Positions 54,984 to 63,436 are shown, counted from the first letter of the stretch. The stretch: DNA of 64,000 nucleotides from Perlabentimonas sp964490015 (GCA_964490015.1 CAZBBA010000010.1:13561-77560), one strand, 5' to 3'. The notes: generated by a model from the sequence alone, not told the origin. Made by a program: numbers and translations.

Positions 54984-57671
54984 ATGAGTAAAGCTATTAG
55001 ATTAAATTGGGAAAAACGGTTGGGCGATCTTTTTGATGGCCTAAACGATATAGTAATTGTGGTAAAGCCCGTAAACGGAGCTTTGCTTTTTTGGAATGAG
55101 GCTGCTCAGCATTTTTTTGTTGGCAAAGATGAGTGTATAGAATTCTACCATTTAAGTAAACTATTTGCCGACTCTCACTCCTTGCTCGGTTCTATTAATG
55201 ATCTGGGAAACACCAAAACCAAAGATTTTCAACTAAAGGCTCATGCTAGTGAGGGGATTACAGATGTTAAAGTAGGGGCTAAGCAAATTACGGTTGAGGG
55301 TGTAACCGCTGTGAGGCTTTTGGTTGAACCTAGTGCCAGCCCCAGCCTCCAACCCGAAACAGATAACCTTAAGGTTTTTGACGTTTTCTTTAAGAACAAC
55401 ACCCTCCCTTTAATTCTAATTGATTTCGATAGTTTGCAAATTATTAATGTGAACAGAATTACGCTGGAGTTTTTCAACACCACTCACTCCGATATTGTGG
55501 GGAAGCCTTTATATCTTTTTAGTAATCTGTCCGAGGCTGAATTTAACTCGTCCCTTTCGAGTTTCGTCACTAGTAGCTACTCGGGATTTGAAATTTCATT
55601 TAAAACACAACAAAACCACCTGCGCGATGTGGAGTTGCACTACACGTTGGCTAAGCTCGATGGGCGAAATCTGCTTTTGTGCGCACTGGTCGATATCTCC
55701 TTACGAAACCAGGCTTTTGCCGAGCTCCATAGTATCAAGAATAATCTGGCACACGAGGTTGCTAGCCAAACGAAAGACTTGATTCGAATCAACAACTCGC
55801 TCCTGGAGCAGATGCGGTTTAGGCGCGACACCGAGAACGAGCTGCGCCAATCGCGTAAACTTTTTATGCTCCTGTTCCAGTTGAATCCCAATGGGCTTGT
55901 TCTAAAGGATTATTCCACTCAAAGGATTGTCGATGTCAACCGAAGTTTTCTTAATAACTTCCGTTTTAGAAGCTCTGAGGTAATTGGCAACTGCGTTCAC
56001 GAAATGGGCATTATTTGCAATACCCAAGAGTATAAAGATATTCAGGAAAAGATAAAGCTAAAGGGAAGCGTAAATCAGGTTCCCCTAACTCTTAATACTA
56101 ATCAGGGGCACGTTCTTTTTGCTCTTTATAGTGGAGGGATTATTAAGCTCGAAGATGGAGAATTTATGCTTGAGGTATATCAGGATATAACTCAGTATCA
56201 AATTGTACAGCAGAAACTGGCCGAGAATGAGGAGAAGTATCGTACCATGTTCAGCAATGCCATTGTTGGGATTGTGCGTACCGATGCAGTTACGGGGGCA
56301 ATTACCAGCTGCAACGATCAGTTTGCAAAGATGCTGGGTTATAAAACCGAACGCGATATACTGGGAAAGTCATTCGAGCGGTTTTTTACTGATGACGAGT
56401 CTCGCAAAAAGTTCATGAATAATCTGCGAACCAAGGGAACTGCAGTCCATGAGTTTGAGTTGAAAACTAGATCCGGCAAAAGTATTTGGGTGGTCGATCA
56501 TGCCACCATTAACCTTAAGGAGCGATATATCGATAAGGTAATTATCGATATAACCGATCGAAAACTAATGGAGTCGTTGCTGATTCAAAGCGAAAACCGT
56601 TTTCGTAGCATGATCGAAAAGGCATCGGGACTTATTCTGGTGGTTAGCAGGGAGGGCGAAATTAAGTACCTAAGCCCATCGGTTCAAACTGAGCTTGGGT
56701 ATTCCGTTGACCAATATGTCGGAGCAGTTATTTACAATTATGTACATCCCAAAGATAGTTTTCGTCTTGCCGAGTTGCTTAATAAGGGTTCATTTACACA
56801 AGCCGATGTCTTTCAAGCTACCGTTCGGCATAAAAACGGGAGTGCTAAGGTATACGAGTATAGCGCCACTGATATGACCCAAAACCCAGCAGTTGATGGC
56901 GTAATTATCAATGCCCGCGATATTACCGAACAGATTCGGGCACGCGACGAGATCAGCGCTACCCTTCTGCGCGAGCAGGAGCTGAGCCGCCAAAAAACCC
57001 AGTTTATCTCCACCGTGTCGCACGAGTTCCGTACTCCACTTACCAATATCTCCTTGAATATTCAGCTTTTGAAGAAATACGTTAATGAGGGAAAATCCGA
57101 TAGGGTTCTGAATAGCCTCGATAGGATGGTTAACGCCGAGAAAAGGCTTACCGCCCTGCTCAACGAGGTCTCACTAGTAAGCAAGGATCAAAGCGGTCGA
57201 TTGCGCTTTTCGCCCGAAATTTGGGATATTAGCATCCTAGTCGATAGCCTTCTCGATCAGCTATCGTACCTTTTGCAGCCCATGGTGAGGGTGAATAGGA
57301 TTAGTTTTGAACCCGAGCAGGCTATGCTCGACAAAACCCTGCTGCTACACATAATGGCTAACCTGCTGGGGAATGCCATAAAGTACTCGCCCCCCAACAA
57401 GGAAATTATCCTAACAATTGAGGTTAATCCAGGAAATGAACTAGTAGTAAGGGTTAAGGATCAGGGGATTGGTATTCCCGAAAGCGAGTTGCCGTTCCTT
57501 TACGATCCCTACTTTAGAGCCTCTAATTCTAAGCACATTAGTGGAACAGGTTTGGGCTTAAGCATCGCTAAGCGCTGTGTTGAACTTCACGGTGGCAACC
57601 TTGAATGCAATACCAAGGAAGGCGTTGGCACCGAATTTATCTGCTCAATTCCGTTGAAAAATCATAATTAA
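54984..57671 (+). CDS. Cytoplasmic PAS histidine kinase, likely partner of the next gene
   Basis: An 895-residue kinase without membrane spans. PAS domains lie at about 10-115, 125-235, 285-400, 405-520 and 530-650, with a coiled coil at about 235-280. HisKA has His680 in VSHEFRTPLT. HATPase_c has NLLGNAIKYS, DQGIGIPE and GTGLGLSIA. There is no receiver domain. The next gene begins 10 bases downstream and encodes a receiver protein, so the two form a two-component pair. The H-box and ATPase differ from those of the hybrid kinases in this island, indicating a separate lineage. Confidence 0.93.
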   Translation: MSKAIRLNWEKRLGDLFDGLNDIVIVVKPVNGALLFWNEAAQHFFVGKDECIEFYHLSKLFADSHSLLGSINDLGNTKTKDFQLKAHASEGITDVKVGAKQITVEGVTAVRLLVEPSASPSLQPETDNLKVFDVFFKNNTLPLILIDFDSLQIINVNRITLEFFNTTHSDIVGKPLYLFSNLSEAEFNSSLSSFVTSSYSGFEISFKTQQNHLRDVELHYTLAKLDGRNLLLCALVDISLRNQAFAELHSIKNNLAHEVASQTKDLIRINNSLLEQMRFRRDTENELRQSRKLFMLLFQLNPNGLVLKDYSTQRIVDVNRSFLNNFRFRSSEVIGNCVHEMGIICNTQEYKDIQEKIKLKGSVNQVPLTLNTNQGHVLFALYSGGIIKLEDGEFMLEVYQDITQYQIVQQKLAENEEKYRTMFSNAIVGIVRTDAVTGAITSCNDQFAKMLGYKTERDILGKSFERFFTDDESRKKFMNNLRTKGTAVHEFELKTRSGKSIWVVDHATINLKERYIDKVIIDITDRKLMESLLIQSENRFRSMIEKASGLILVVSREGEIKYLSPSVQTELGYSVDQYVGAVIYNYVHPKDSFRLAELLNKGSFTQADVFQATVRHKNGSAKVYEYSATDMTQNPAVDGVIINARDITEQIRARDEISATLLREQELSRQKTQFISTVSHEFRTPLTNISLNIQLLKKYVNEGKSDRVLNSLDRMVNAEKRLTALLNEVSLVSKDQSGRLRFSPEIWDISILVDSLLDQLSYLLQPMVRVNRISFEPEQAMLDKTLLLHIMANLLGNAIKYSPPNKEIILTIEVNPGNELVVRVKDQGIGIPESELPFLYDPYFRASNSKHISGTGLGLSIAKRCVELHGGNLECNTKEGVGTEFICSIPLKNHN

Positions 57672-57681
57672 TTCGCGCCCC

Positions 57682-58653
57682 ATGAGCCAAAAAGTACTCC
57701 TGATTGAGGATGATAACGACCTCCGCGAAACCACCCTTGAACTCCTTGCCGACGAGGGATACACGCCATTTGCTGCAAGTAATGGTGCGCAGGGCATTCA
57801 GCTGGCGCTGCAGCATAACCCCGATGTAATTGTTTGCGATATAAATATGCCGGGGCTTTCGGGCTACGAGGTATATAATATGCTGCATCAGGTCAATACC
57901 ACGTCGGTTATCCCATTTATCTTCCTCTCAGCCAAGTCCACTCGCGACGAGATACTGGCGGGCCTTCACCTAGGAGCCGACGACTACATCACCAAACCCT
58001 TCGAGTTTACTCAGCTGGTGGAGGTGATTCAGAAGCGCATCGATCTGCGTAAGAAGATTGCCAATCAGCACGACGAGAATTTTCGTGTTCTCTTCGAGAA
58101 CACCCATAGTCCAGCGTTTATCCTTAATCAGCTAAACGTAGAGTATGCCAATAAACCCTTTATGAAGCTTTTTGGCTATGGTATGGAAGAGCTCGAGGGG
58201 ATCTCCATTACAAATATCCTTCAACCCGAGTCGTTGGAGAAGTTCTCCGCATCGGTCGGGCAGTGCAACGATGGCCTTCGCAAATGCTTTAACCTAACTA
58301 TCGATTTCCTTAATAAGGACAAGGAGCCAGTAGCCGTTGAACTTAATGGCAGCCAAATCTATTTTAAGGGACTGCCTAGCATTATCTGTACGGTGGCTCC
58401 TCTGGTCAAGGAGGCTCCCGTTACAAGCACATCCTCCAAGCTGAGCAATACTTCGGACGTTACCGATCGCGAAAGGGATGTCCTGGAGTTAATCTGCCAG
58501 GGCTACACCAATGCCGAGATTGCCGACAAGCTCTTTCTGAGCGAGCGAACGGTGGAGGGGCATAAAGCACGACTATTCTCGAAAACTGGTACCAAAAACG
58601 CCGTTGCCCTGGCCATGTGGGCAGTAAAGAACAACCTCTTTGAGGTTAAGTGA
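57682..58653 (+). CDS. Response regulator: receiver-PAS-LuxR helix-turn-helix
   Basis: A 323-residue DNA-binding regulator. The receiver (1-~125) has the acidic pair in LLIEDDND, the phosphate acceptor Asp53 in VCDINMPG and the Lys in YITKPF. A PAS domain occupies about 130-240. The C-terminal LuxR/NarL-type helix-turn-helix (about 255-320) has TDRERDVLELI and LSERTVEGHKARLF. It should activate or repress genes when phosphorylated by the kinase encoded just upstream. A PAS domain between receiver and output is unusual and may add a second input. Confidence 0.94.
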   Translation: MSQKVLLIEDDNDLRETTLELLADEGYTPFAASNGAQGIQLALQHNPDVIVCDINMPGLSGYEVYNMLHQVNTTSVIPFIFLSAKSTRDEILAGLHLGADDYITKPFEFTQLVEVIQKRIDLRKKIANQHDENFRVLFENTHSPAFILNQLNVEYANKPFMKLFGYGMEELEGISITNILQPESLEKFSASVGQCNDGLRKCFNLTIDFLNKDKEPVAVELNGSQIYFKGLPSIICTVAPLVKEAPVTSTSSKLSNTSDVTDRERDVLELICQGYTNAEIADKLFLSERTVEGHKARLFSKTGTKNAVALAMWAVKNNLFEVK

Positions 58654-58655
58654 AA

Positions 58656-58683
58656 TTAGCCCTTGGCCTTTAGCCCTTAGCCA
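58656..58683 (+). repeat. Heptad array 1
   Basis: Four 7-base units (TTAGCCC, TTGGCCT, TTAGCCC, TTAGCCA) begin two bases after the response-regulator stop codon. They belong to the degenerate heptad family described in the findings. Confidence 0.75.
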
Positions 58684-58727
58684 CAAATAGCACAAAGGAG
58701 TTCACAATGCACACAAATAAATAATGC

Positions 58728-58766
58728 AAAAAAAGTTTTATGAAACGAATTTCATAAAACTTTTCC
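58728..58766 (+). terminator. Hairpin after the response-regulator gene
   Basis: AAAAGTTTTATGAAA (58731-58745) and its exact complement (58750-58764) close the 4-base loop CGAA. The 15-base stem ends in CTTTT. It is the probable end of the kinase/regulator transcript. Confidence 0.75.
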
Positions 58767-58849
58767 TAATATCAATGCTGTTAAGCCTTCTAGAACTTTT
58801 TACCAACCATTTTTGAGTATTATACCAAAATCTTTAAACTTCATTATTT

Positions 58850-58983
58850 GATATTCGGTGTTCATTATTCGATATTCAATATTCTTAGTTCTTAGTTCTT
58901 GGCTCTTGGCTTCTGTCTTCCACCTTCGGTCTTCGGTCTTCCAACTTCAAAATTCGTTATTCATTGTTCATTATTCGATATTC
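58850..58983 (+). repeat. Heptad array 2 (NNNNTTC type)
   Basis: Nineteen consecutive units: 18 of 7 bases and one of 8. Eighteen of the 19 end in TTC. The first four bases drift along the array: GATA, GGTG, ATTA, GATA, AATA, TTAG, TTAG and so on to GGTC, CAAC, AAAA, GTTA, ATTG, ATTA, GATA. The array runs into the assembly gap. Confidence 0.92.
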
Positions 58984-58984
58984 T

Positions 58985-59084
58985 NNNNNNNNNNNNNNNN
59001 NNNNNNNNNNNNNNNNNNNNNNNNNNNNNNNNNNNNNNNNNNNNNNNNNNNNNNNNNNNNNNNNNNNNNNNNNNNNNNNNNNNN
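58985..59084. other. Assembly gap of 100 N
   Basis: Exactly 100 unknown bases interrupt the heptad arrays. The true length is unknown; 100 is the usual placeholder. Repeats on both sides explain the assembly failure. Confidence 0.97.
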
Positions 59085-59089
59085 TGTTG

Positions 59090-59173
59090 GATATTCGATA
59101 TTCGGTGTTCGACATTCTCTCTTGCCCTTCGCCCTTCGCTCTTAGCTCTTGGCCCTTGGCTTCGGTCTTCGCA
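59090..59173 (+). repeat. Heptad array 3
   Basis: Twelve 7-base units without a phase break: GATATTC twice, GGTGTTC, GACATTC, TCTCTTG, CCCTTCG twice, CTCTTAG, CTCTTGG, CCCTTGG, CTTCGGT, CTTCGCA. It shows the change from AT-rich to CT-rich units within one array. Confidence 0.9.
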
Positions 59174-59209
59174 TTATCGCATAATCGTCAATCAACCAAT
59201 CAATCAATA

Positions 59210-59244
59210 ACACATAGAAGCATAGATTGTACATAGGCACATAG
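59210..59244 (+). repeat. ACACATAG companion element, copy 1
   Basis: A ~35-base stretch bounded by ACACATAG and GGCACATAG. Related copies lie at 63380-63420 and 63641-63680. The latter two directly follow heptad arrays. Confidence 0.6.
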
Positions 59245-59296
59245 TTTGCCTCGCTCGCCATGACGGCAAGGGGTTACCCTTCGCCTCATCGCCCCA

Positions 59297-59338
59297 TCTC
59301 TTCGGTCTTCCAACTTCTGTCTTCTGTCTTCTGTCTTC
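59297..59338 (+). repeat. Heptad array 4
   Basis: Six units (TCTCTTC, GGTCTTC, CAACTTC, then TGTCTTC three times) end five bases before the stop codon of the minus-strand response regulator. Confidence 0.85.
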
Positions 59339-59342
59339 CTCC

Positions 59343-59753
59343 TCACTCCACCCTCTCAGGGATATTCAGCAGACTCTTAACTCCCCTCAGTAGCGCTTTC
59401 ACCTCAAAAGGTTTCCCAAACACCAGGTTTGCACCCAGCTCCTTGGCCATCTTCAGGTAGTCGCGCGAGTCGAAGTAGCCTCCTCCCGATATGGCGATTA
59501 GCCGGGTTTTGGGATACGTTTTGCTTATCCAGATAATTACCTCCAGGCCATCCTCCTCGGGCATCACAATATCGGTGATAATAAGCTCGTAGGGAGTGGC
59601 GTTGTGCAACCTAATTCCCTCGCGCCCATTGCAGGCGGTATCCACCTCAAACCCTTCGTCCACAAGAATCTCCTGAACCGACATGGCCAACTCCCTATCA
59701 TCGTCAATTATCAGTATCCTCCTTTTACTGCTGGTGCTGGTAAGTTCAAACAT
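59343..59753 (-). CDS. Single-domain response regulator
   Basis: A 136-residue receiver protein. I start it at the ATG at 59753 (MFELTSTSSKRR); the longer frame would translate a heptad array and intergenic sequence. The acidic residues are in LIIDDDREL, the phosphate acceptor is Asp61 in IITDIVMPEEDG and the Lys is in VFGKPFE. There is no output domain, so it may serve as a CheY-like messenger or a phosphate sink. It is the last gene of the minus-strand set regulator-receptor-CheW-regulator. Confidence 0.9.
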   Translation of the reverse strand: MFELTSTSSKRRILIIDDDRELAMSVQEILVDEGFEVDTACNGREGIRLHNATPYELIITDIVMPEEDGLEVIIWISKTYPKTRLIAISGGGYFDSRDYLKMAKELGANLVFGKPFEVKALLRGVKSLLNIPERVE

Positions 59754-59858
59754 GGCTTTTGTGGATTTGTTTTGCTTGTTAATGTATGCAAATTCATTGA
59801 TTATGGCTGAAAATTTCGTTACTGGGTTATTTACCCATCGATTGGCTGGTCCTACTTT

Positions 59859-59886
59859 GAACTCACAACTCACAACTTTCAACCTT
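59859..59886 (+). repeat. Heptad array 5
   Basis: Four units (GAACTCA, CAACTCA, CAACTTT, CAACCTT) between the response-regulator and CheW genes. It is embedded in the false N-terminal extension of the regulator frame. Confidence 0.7.
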
Positions 59887-59892
59887 TCTCTA

Positions 59893-60414
59893 TCACGAAA
59901 TCTCCTCAATAACCTCCATCTTATTGGTAGCTGCGGTTTTCTCCACCAACGAGGTTATATCGTCGGTAGAAAAGATGGCATCCATATCCAGGATCATTAC
60001 AAATTTCTCATCAATGTTGGCTACTCCCTCAATGAACTCGCTGCGGTAACGGCTTCCAATGCTTGGGGCGGGCATTATTTGAGTTTGCTCAATTTCAAGT
60101 ACAGCCTGAACACCATCCACCAGTGCACCAATATGTATCGATTCGTTGTCAACAGTAATATCCAGAACTATAATACATGTATTGGTGGTGTAAACTGTTG
60201 GGCTCATCCCAAATTTTACCCGGGTATCAATCACGGGCAGAACGGTGCCCCGCAGGTTTATCACCCCTTTCATGTACTCTGGCGCTCGGGGCACTGTGGT
60301 AATCTTGCTTAGCTCAAGGATATTGAGCACCTTGCTGGCGTGGGCCGCAAACTCCTCGTCGCCCAGTTTGAACGATAGGTAGGAGTTGATCTTTATTTTT
60401 TGATTCTCATTCAT
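59893..60414 (-). CDS. cheW: CheW coupling protein
   Basis: A 173-residue CheW domain protein that links chemoreceptors to the CheA kinase. SYLSFKLGDEEFA opens the first barrel; YMKGVINLRGTVLPVID is the hallmark segment and GALVDGVQAVLEI follows. The protein has no receiver or other extension. It lies downstream of a chemoreceptor gene on the same strand. CheA itself is not in this window. Confidence 0.95.
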   Translation of the reverse strand: MNENQKIKINSYLSFKLGDEEFAAHASKVLNILELSKITTVPRAPEYMKGVINLRGTVLPVIDTRVKFGMSPTVYTTNTCIIVLDITVDNESIHIGALVDGVQAVLEIEQTQIMPAPSIGSRYRSEFIEGVANIDEKFVMILDMDAIFSTDDITSLVEKTAATNKMEVIEEIS

Positions 60415-60500
60415 GGCTTTGGTGTTTTTTAGTTTAGCGTTTCTGATATTAATCTAGAAACGCTTTCGGTTTCTATTCGCTCTCTTTTGAGGCTTTATTA

Positions 60501-60605
60501 AAAATCTCAGTGGAACTCTGGTTACACTCATTGAAACTTTGTGGAATTCTTCAATCTTGTTACTATGGAGATCCTCAAATAGGTCACAAGCTCCACTGAG
60601 ATTTT
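60501..60605. repeat. 105-base element with 14-base inverted ends
   Basis: AAAATCTCAGTGGA (60501-60514) and its exact complement (60592-60605) enclose 77 bases. The element lies in the 245-base gap between the receptor and cheW genes. It could be a small non-coding repeat element or the stem of a structured RNA. The inner sequence has no open frame of note. Confidence 0.6.
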
Positions 60606-60613
60606 CTAACAAA

Positions 60614-60648
60614 CTCTAAACTTTTAACTTTTAACTTTAAACTTTCAA
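60614..60648 (+). repeat. Heptad array 6
   Basis: Five units (CTCTAAA, CTTTTAA, CTTTTAA, CTTTAAA, CTTTCAA) end 12 bases before the stop codon of the minus-strand receptor gene. CTCTAAA and CTTTAAA units recur near 63730-63778. Confidence 0.8.
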
Positions 60649-60659
60649 CCCGGTGTTCC

Positions 60660-62405
60660 CTAAAAGTTCTCAAATTCGCTATCGTTGCTGGCTACCTTGG
60701 CCTTGCTGGCAACCTCTTGGAAAGCCCGTCCCGTTTTACCATTGGTCATTTTAAGGGTAACCCCTTTTGCTTTTGGGGTATTGGCTTGCTTTACCACAGG
60801 GGCAACTGCTGGTTTTGGAGCGTAATGCTTCTCGCTTTGGAATTTGTTAACCCTGCCGCTATCTACTCTAAAGTAGCTTATTATCTCCTTCAGCTGCTCG
60901 GCCTGGCTGCTTAGCTCCTCGGCGCTGGTGGCCATCTCCTCGCTGGCAGCCGCATTCTGCTGGGTTACTTGGTTTAGCTGTTGAATGGCGGTATTAACCT
61001 GATCGGCACCACTGGTTTGCTCCATGCTGGCAGCTGCAATCTCCTGTACCAGCTTAGCGGTCTTCTCAATCTCGGGGATTAGGTCGCTCATAAGAGCCGA
61101 TGCGGTTTCGGTAACATTTACGCTTTTGCTAGATAGGGCAACAATCTCATCGGCGGCAATCTTGCTTCGCTCGGCCAGCTTGCGCACCTCGGCGGCCACC
61201 ACTGCAAATCCGCGTCCTTGCTCGCCTGCTCGCGCTGCCTCAACAGCTGCATTTAGCGCCAGGATATTGGTTTGGAAGGCAATGTCGTTGATAATACCAA
61301 TCTTCTCGGCAATATTCTTAATGGAGACTAGACTCTCCTGCGATGCGTTGCCTACCTTTTTCACACCCTCCTGAACCTTTTGCGATATCTTATCGGCCTC
61401 CTGGGCGTTATCGGTGTTCTGTTGGATGTTGGCGGCCATCTCCTCCATGGAGCTGCTCACCTCCTCGGCGCTCGATGCCTGCTCGCTGGCGCCCTGCGAT
61501 ACCTGCTGGCTGCCCGAGCTCATCTGCATACTGGCTGAGGCAATATTATCGGAGCCTAGCATAACGCTGGCAATAACCTCTTTTAGCTTTTCCTGCATTT
61601 GTTGAAGTGCGTTACCCAGAACGCCAATCTCATCTTTTTGACTAACCTTTAGTTCTGTGGTAAGATTTCCCGATGCTATCTCCTGGGCAAATTGAACCGA
61701 TTCGTTTACAGGACGAACAACTGCTCTTGTTAATGTAAAAGCAACTATGGCGGATAGGATAAGACCAGCTATTGTAACAAGTATCATAAAGAGTTCTGCT
61801 CGAGCAGCTTCTTCCCGATTTTCTGCAACCATTTCCTGCGTATTATTTACGTTGTTGGTGGCTAACTCGTCGAATGTGGCACCTAGGCGATTCGATACGG
61901 GTACCATAGTTTCGTACTGTTGCGTGTAGGTTTCAAAGAGTTTTGCCTTCTCTTCGGGGTCTACGGCATTTGCCAATTGTTCAAGGGTTCTGTCCATACC
62001 TACGTACACGTCTCTCCACGCACGATACTCCCCTTCAACCTGAGCCATAAGTGCTCTGCCCCTTTCGGATTGCCTTGGTCTCGATTGGATCGAAGCGTAT
62101 ATCTTATCAATATCCCTCCAAGTACTCTTCCTTTGACTTACAATTTCACCAAATTCCCTGCGCGCATCTGGTGTGTTTTCGTATACCCATACCTCTAGGG
62201 TTTGAGCCCTAACTTTCATCCTCTCTGTATTCATGTTAAGGTAATCTGTGAGATCGGGCATTCTGTTTAGTCCAATATTGTTCATGTTAGTCGAAAGAAT
62301 TCCGATTTCTGAATAACCAATTATTCCCACAATAACAGCAATAATAGCTACTATCCCGAAAGCGAGGGAGAGCTTGGTTCCGATTTTAATGTCCTTTAGT
62401 CTCAT
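60660..62405 (-). CDS. Methyl-accepting chemotaxis protein with CheR/CheB-tether tail
   Basis: A 581-residue chemoreceptor. One membrane span at about 12-32 is followed by a periplasmic four-helix bundle (about 40-190; 4HB/TarH-like, with the conserved MRVRAQTLEVW-like region seen here as MKVRAQTLEVW), a second span at about 195-215, HAMP and the signalling hairpin with IINDIAFQTNIL. After the hairpin a flexible tail of ~65 residues rich in Pro, Ala and Lys ends in EFENF. This fits the x-aromatic-x-x-aromatic pentapeptide that tethers CheR or CheB. It is probably expressed with the regulator gene upstream and cheW downstream. Confidence 0.94.
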   Translation of the reverse strand: MRLKDIKIGTKLSLAFGIVAIIAVIVGIIGYSEIGILSTNMNNIGLNRMPDLTDYLNMNTERMKVRAQTLEVWVYENTPDARREFGEIVSQRKSTWRDIDKIYASIQSRPRQSERGRALMAQVEGEYRAWRDVYVGMDRTLEQLANAVDPEEKAKLFETYTQQYETMVPVSNRLGATFDELATNNVNNTQEMVAENREEAARAELFMILVTIAGLILSAIVAFTLTRAVVRPVNESVQFAQEIASGNLTTELKVSQKDEIGVLGNALQQMQEKLKEVIASVMLGSDNIASASMQMSSGSQQVSQGASEQASSAEEVSSSMEEMAANIQQNTDNAQEADKISQKVQEGVKKVGNASQESLVSIKNIAEKIGIINDIAFQTNILALNAAVEAARAGEQGRGFAVVAAEVRKLAERSKIAADEIVALSSKSVNVTETASALMSDLIPEIEKTAKLVQEIAAASMEQTSGADQVNTAIQQLNQVTQQNAAASEEMATSAEELSSQAEQLKEIISYFRVDSGRVNKFQSEKHYAPKPAVAPVVKQANTPKAKGVTLKMTNGKTGRAFQEVASKAKVASNDSEFENF

Positions 62406-62435
62406 GGTAGTGTCCTCCTGATTTTTAAAAAGATC

Positions 62436-62819
62436 CTATAAAAGATCTTGTTGGTTTAGGTAATTAGTGATTTTAGTTTTAAAAAGTTCTGAGATAATGG
62501 GCTTGTTTAAGAAATCTACTGCACCCAGCGCTTGTGCTTTGCGAATGCTCTTTCCGTCCGTTTTGGCCGATACTACAATTACAGGGACATCACTCCCCAG
62601 TTCTCTTTTCTTGGCCAGAAACTCAAACCCATCCATCCCCGGCAGCATCAGATCGAGTATTACCAGCTTTATGGAAAAATCTTTCGCAAGCGCCTCGAGC
62701 CCTTTATCGGCTCTGCTGCAAGTCAGAGTTTCGTAGCCCCAGCTGCTTACCAGCGACTCCACCAGTACCTGGTTAAAGTACGAGTCCTCGATGATCAGTA
62801 TTTTGGCGGTTGGGTTCAT
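62436..62819 (-). CDS. CheY-like single-domain response regulator
   Basis: A 127-residue receiver protein. The acidic pair is in LIIEDSYF, the phosphate acceptor is Asp56 in VILDLMLPGMDG, the Ser/Thr position is in VVSAKT and the Lys is in FLNKPI. It has no output domain. It is the first gene of the minus-strand set, 30 bases before the chemoreceptor, and could be the CheY-type output or an adaptation component. Confidence 0.92.
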   Translation of the reverse strand: MNPTAKILIIEDSYFNQVLVESLVSSWGYETLTCSRADKGLEALAKDFSIKLVILDLMLPGMDGFEFLAKKRELGSDVPVIVVSAKTDGKSIRKAQALGAVDFLNKPIISELFKTKITNYLNQQDLL

Positions 62820-63083
62820 GCTTCTTTTTTTCTAGTACAAAGCTAATCCCTCAACACCCCCAATAAAAGAGTGCTACCACCTGTTCGAAAAAATAGGGTA
62901 TAATCACCCTACACCCCAACCTCGCAAAAGCCAATCAAGTCAAGGGATTCAGAAAAGATTGATCTCATCACACAACCTGAACTAAGGCGATCTCTAAAGC
63001 CTTATAGGGTAAAAACCCCTAATGCCCGATCCCGTTGCCGTGAGTTTTTTGCCAAACCCATTAGGTGTTTTCCACATTCTTAC

Positions 63084-63181
63084 CAAACGCCAAACGCCAA
63101 TAGCTAAGAGCGAAGGGCTAAGGGCAAGGGGCGAAAGGCAATATTGAATGCTGAATATTGAATTTCGAATATCGAAGAGCG
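63084..63181 (-). repeat. Heptad array 7 (inverted orientation)
   Basis: Fourteen 7-base units in unbroken phase: CAAACGC twice, CAATAGC, TAAGAGC, GAAGGGC, TAAGGGC, AAGGGGC, GAAAGGC, AATATTG, AATGCTG, AATATTG, AATTTCG, AATATCG, AAGAGCG. Read on the minus strand it goes from ATATTC-type to CCCTTNGC-type units, the same order as array 3. Confidence 0.92.
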
Positions 63182-63276
63182 AAGAGTTCTCGTCAACCTC
63201 CAATAGCATCGTTTTATCTCGTTTCTCGTCAAAAATGAAGACGAGATCCGAGACAAGCTGAGACACAGTCGCCTCA

Positions 63277-63367
63277 TCCCTTCGATCTTCGGTCTTCCAA
63301 CTTCAAAATTCGTTATTCAGCATTCGATATTCCGCTCATCGCCTCATCTCTTCGGTCTTCGGTCTTC
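63277..63367 (+). repeat. Heptad array 8
   Basis: Thirteen units in constant phase, including GATCTTC, GGTCTTC, CAACTTC, AAAATTC, GTTATTC, AGCATTC and GATATTC. The four-unit phrase GGTCTTC-CAACTTC-AAAATTC-GTTATTC is identical to one in array 2, so blocks as well as single units are copied. Confidence 0.9.
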
Positions 63368-63379
63368 CAACTATATTTT

Positions 63380-63420
63380 ACACATAGAAAGCATAAGTAG
63401 GCGTATAGGCGCATAGAAAT
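63380..63420 (+). repeat. ACACATAG companion element, copy 2
   Basis: Starts ACACATAGAAAGCATA and ends GGCGCATAGAAAT, 12 bases after heptad array 8. Confidence 0.6.
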
Positions 63421-63436
63421 CTAAGATTACACCTCC

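Noticed and set aside
58850..59240. Open frames across the N gap in three frames
   Set aside because: They arise because stop-free 7-base repeats keep all frames open, and they run through 100 unknown bases. The translations are low-complexity and match no family.
59343..59909. 188-residue version of the response regulator
   Set aside because: The extra 52 residues translate intergenic DNA including a heptad array; receiver proteins start where the ATG at 59753 places it.
59683..60312. 209-residue plus-strand frame over cheW
   Set aside because: It is antisense to the well-supported CheW gene, starts inside the response-regulator gene and includes heptad sequence. No family is recognisable.
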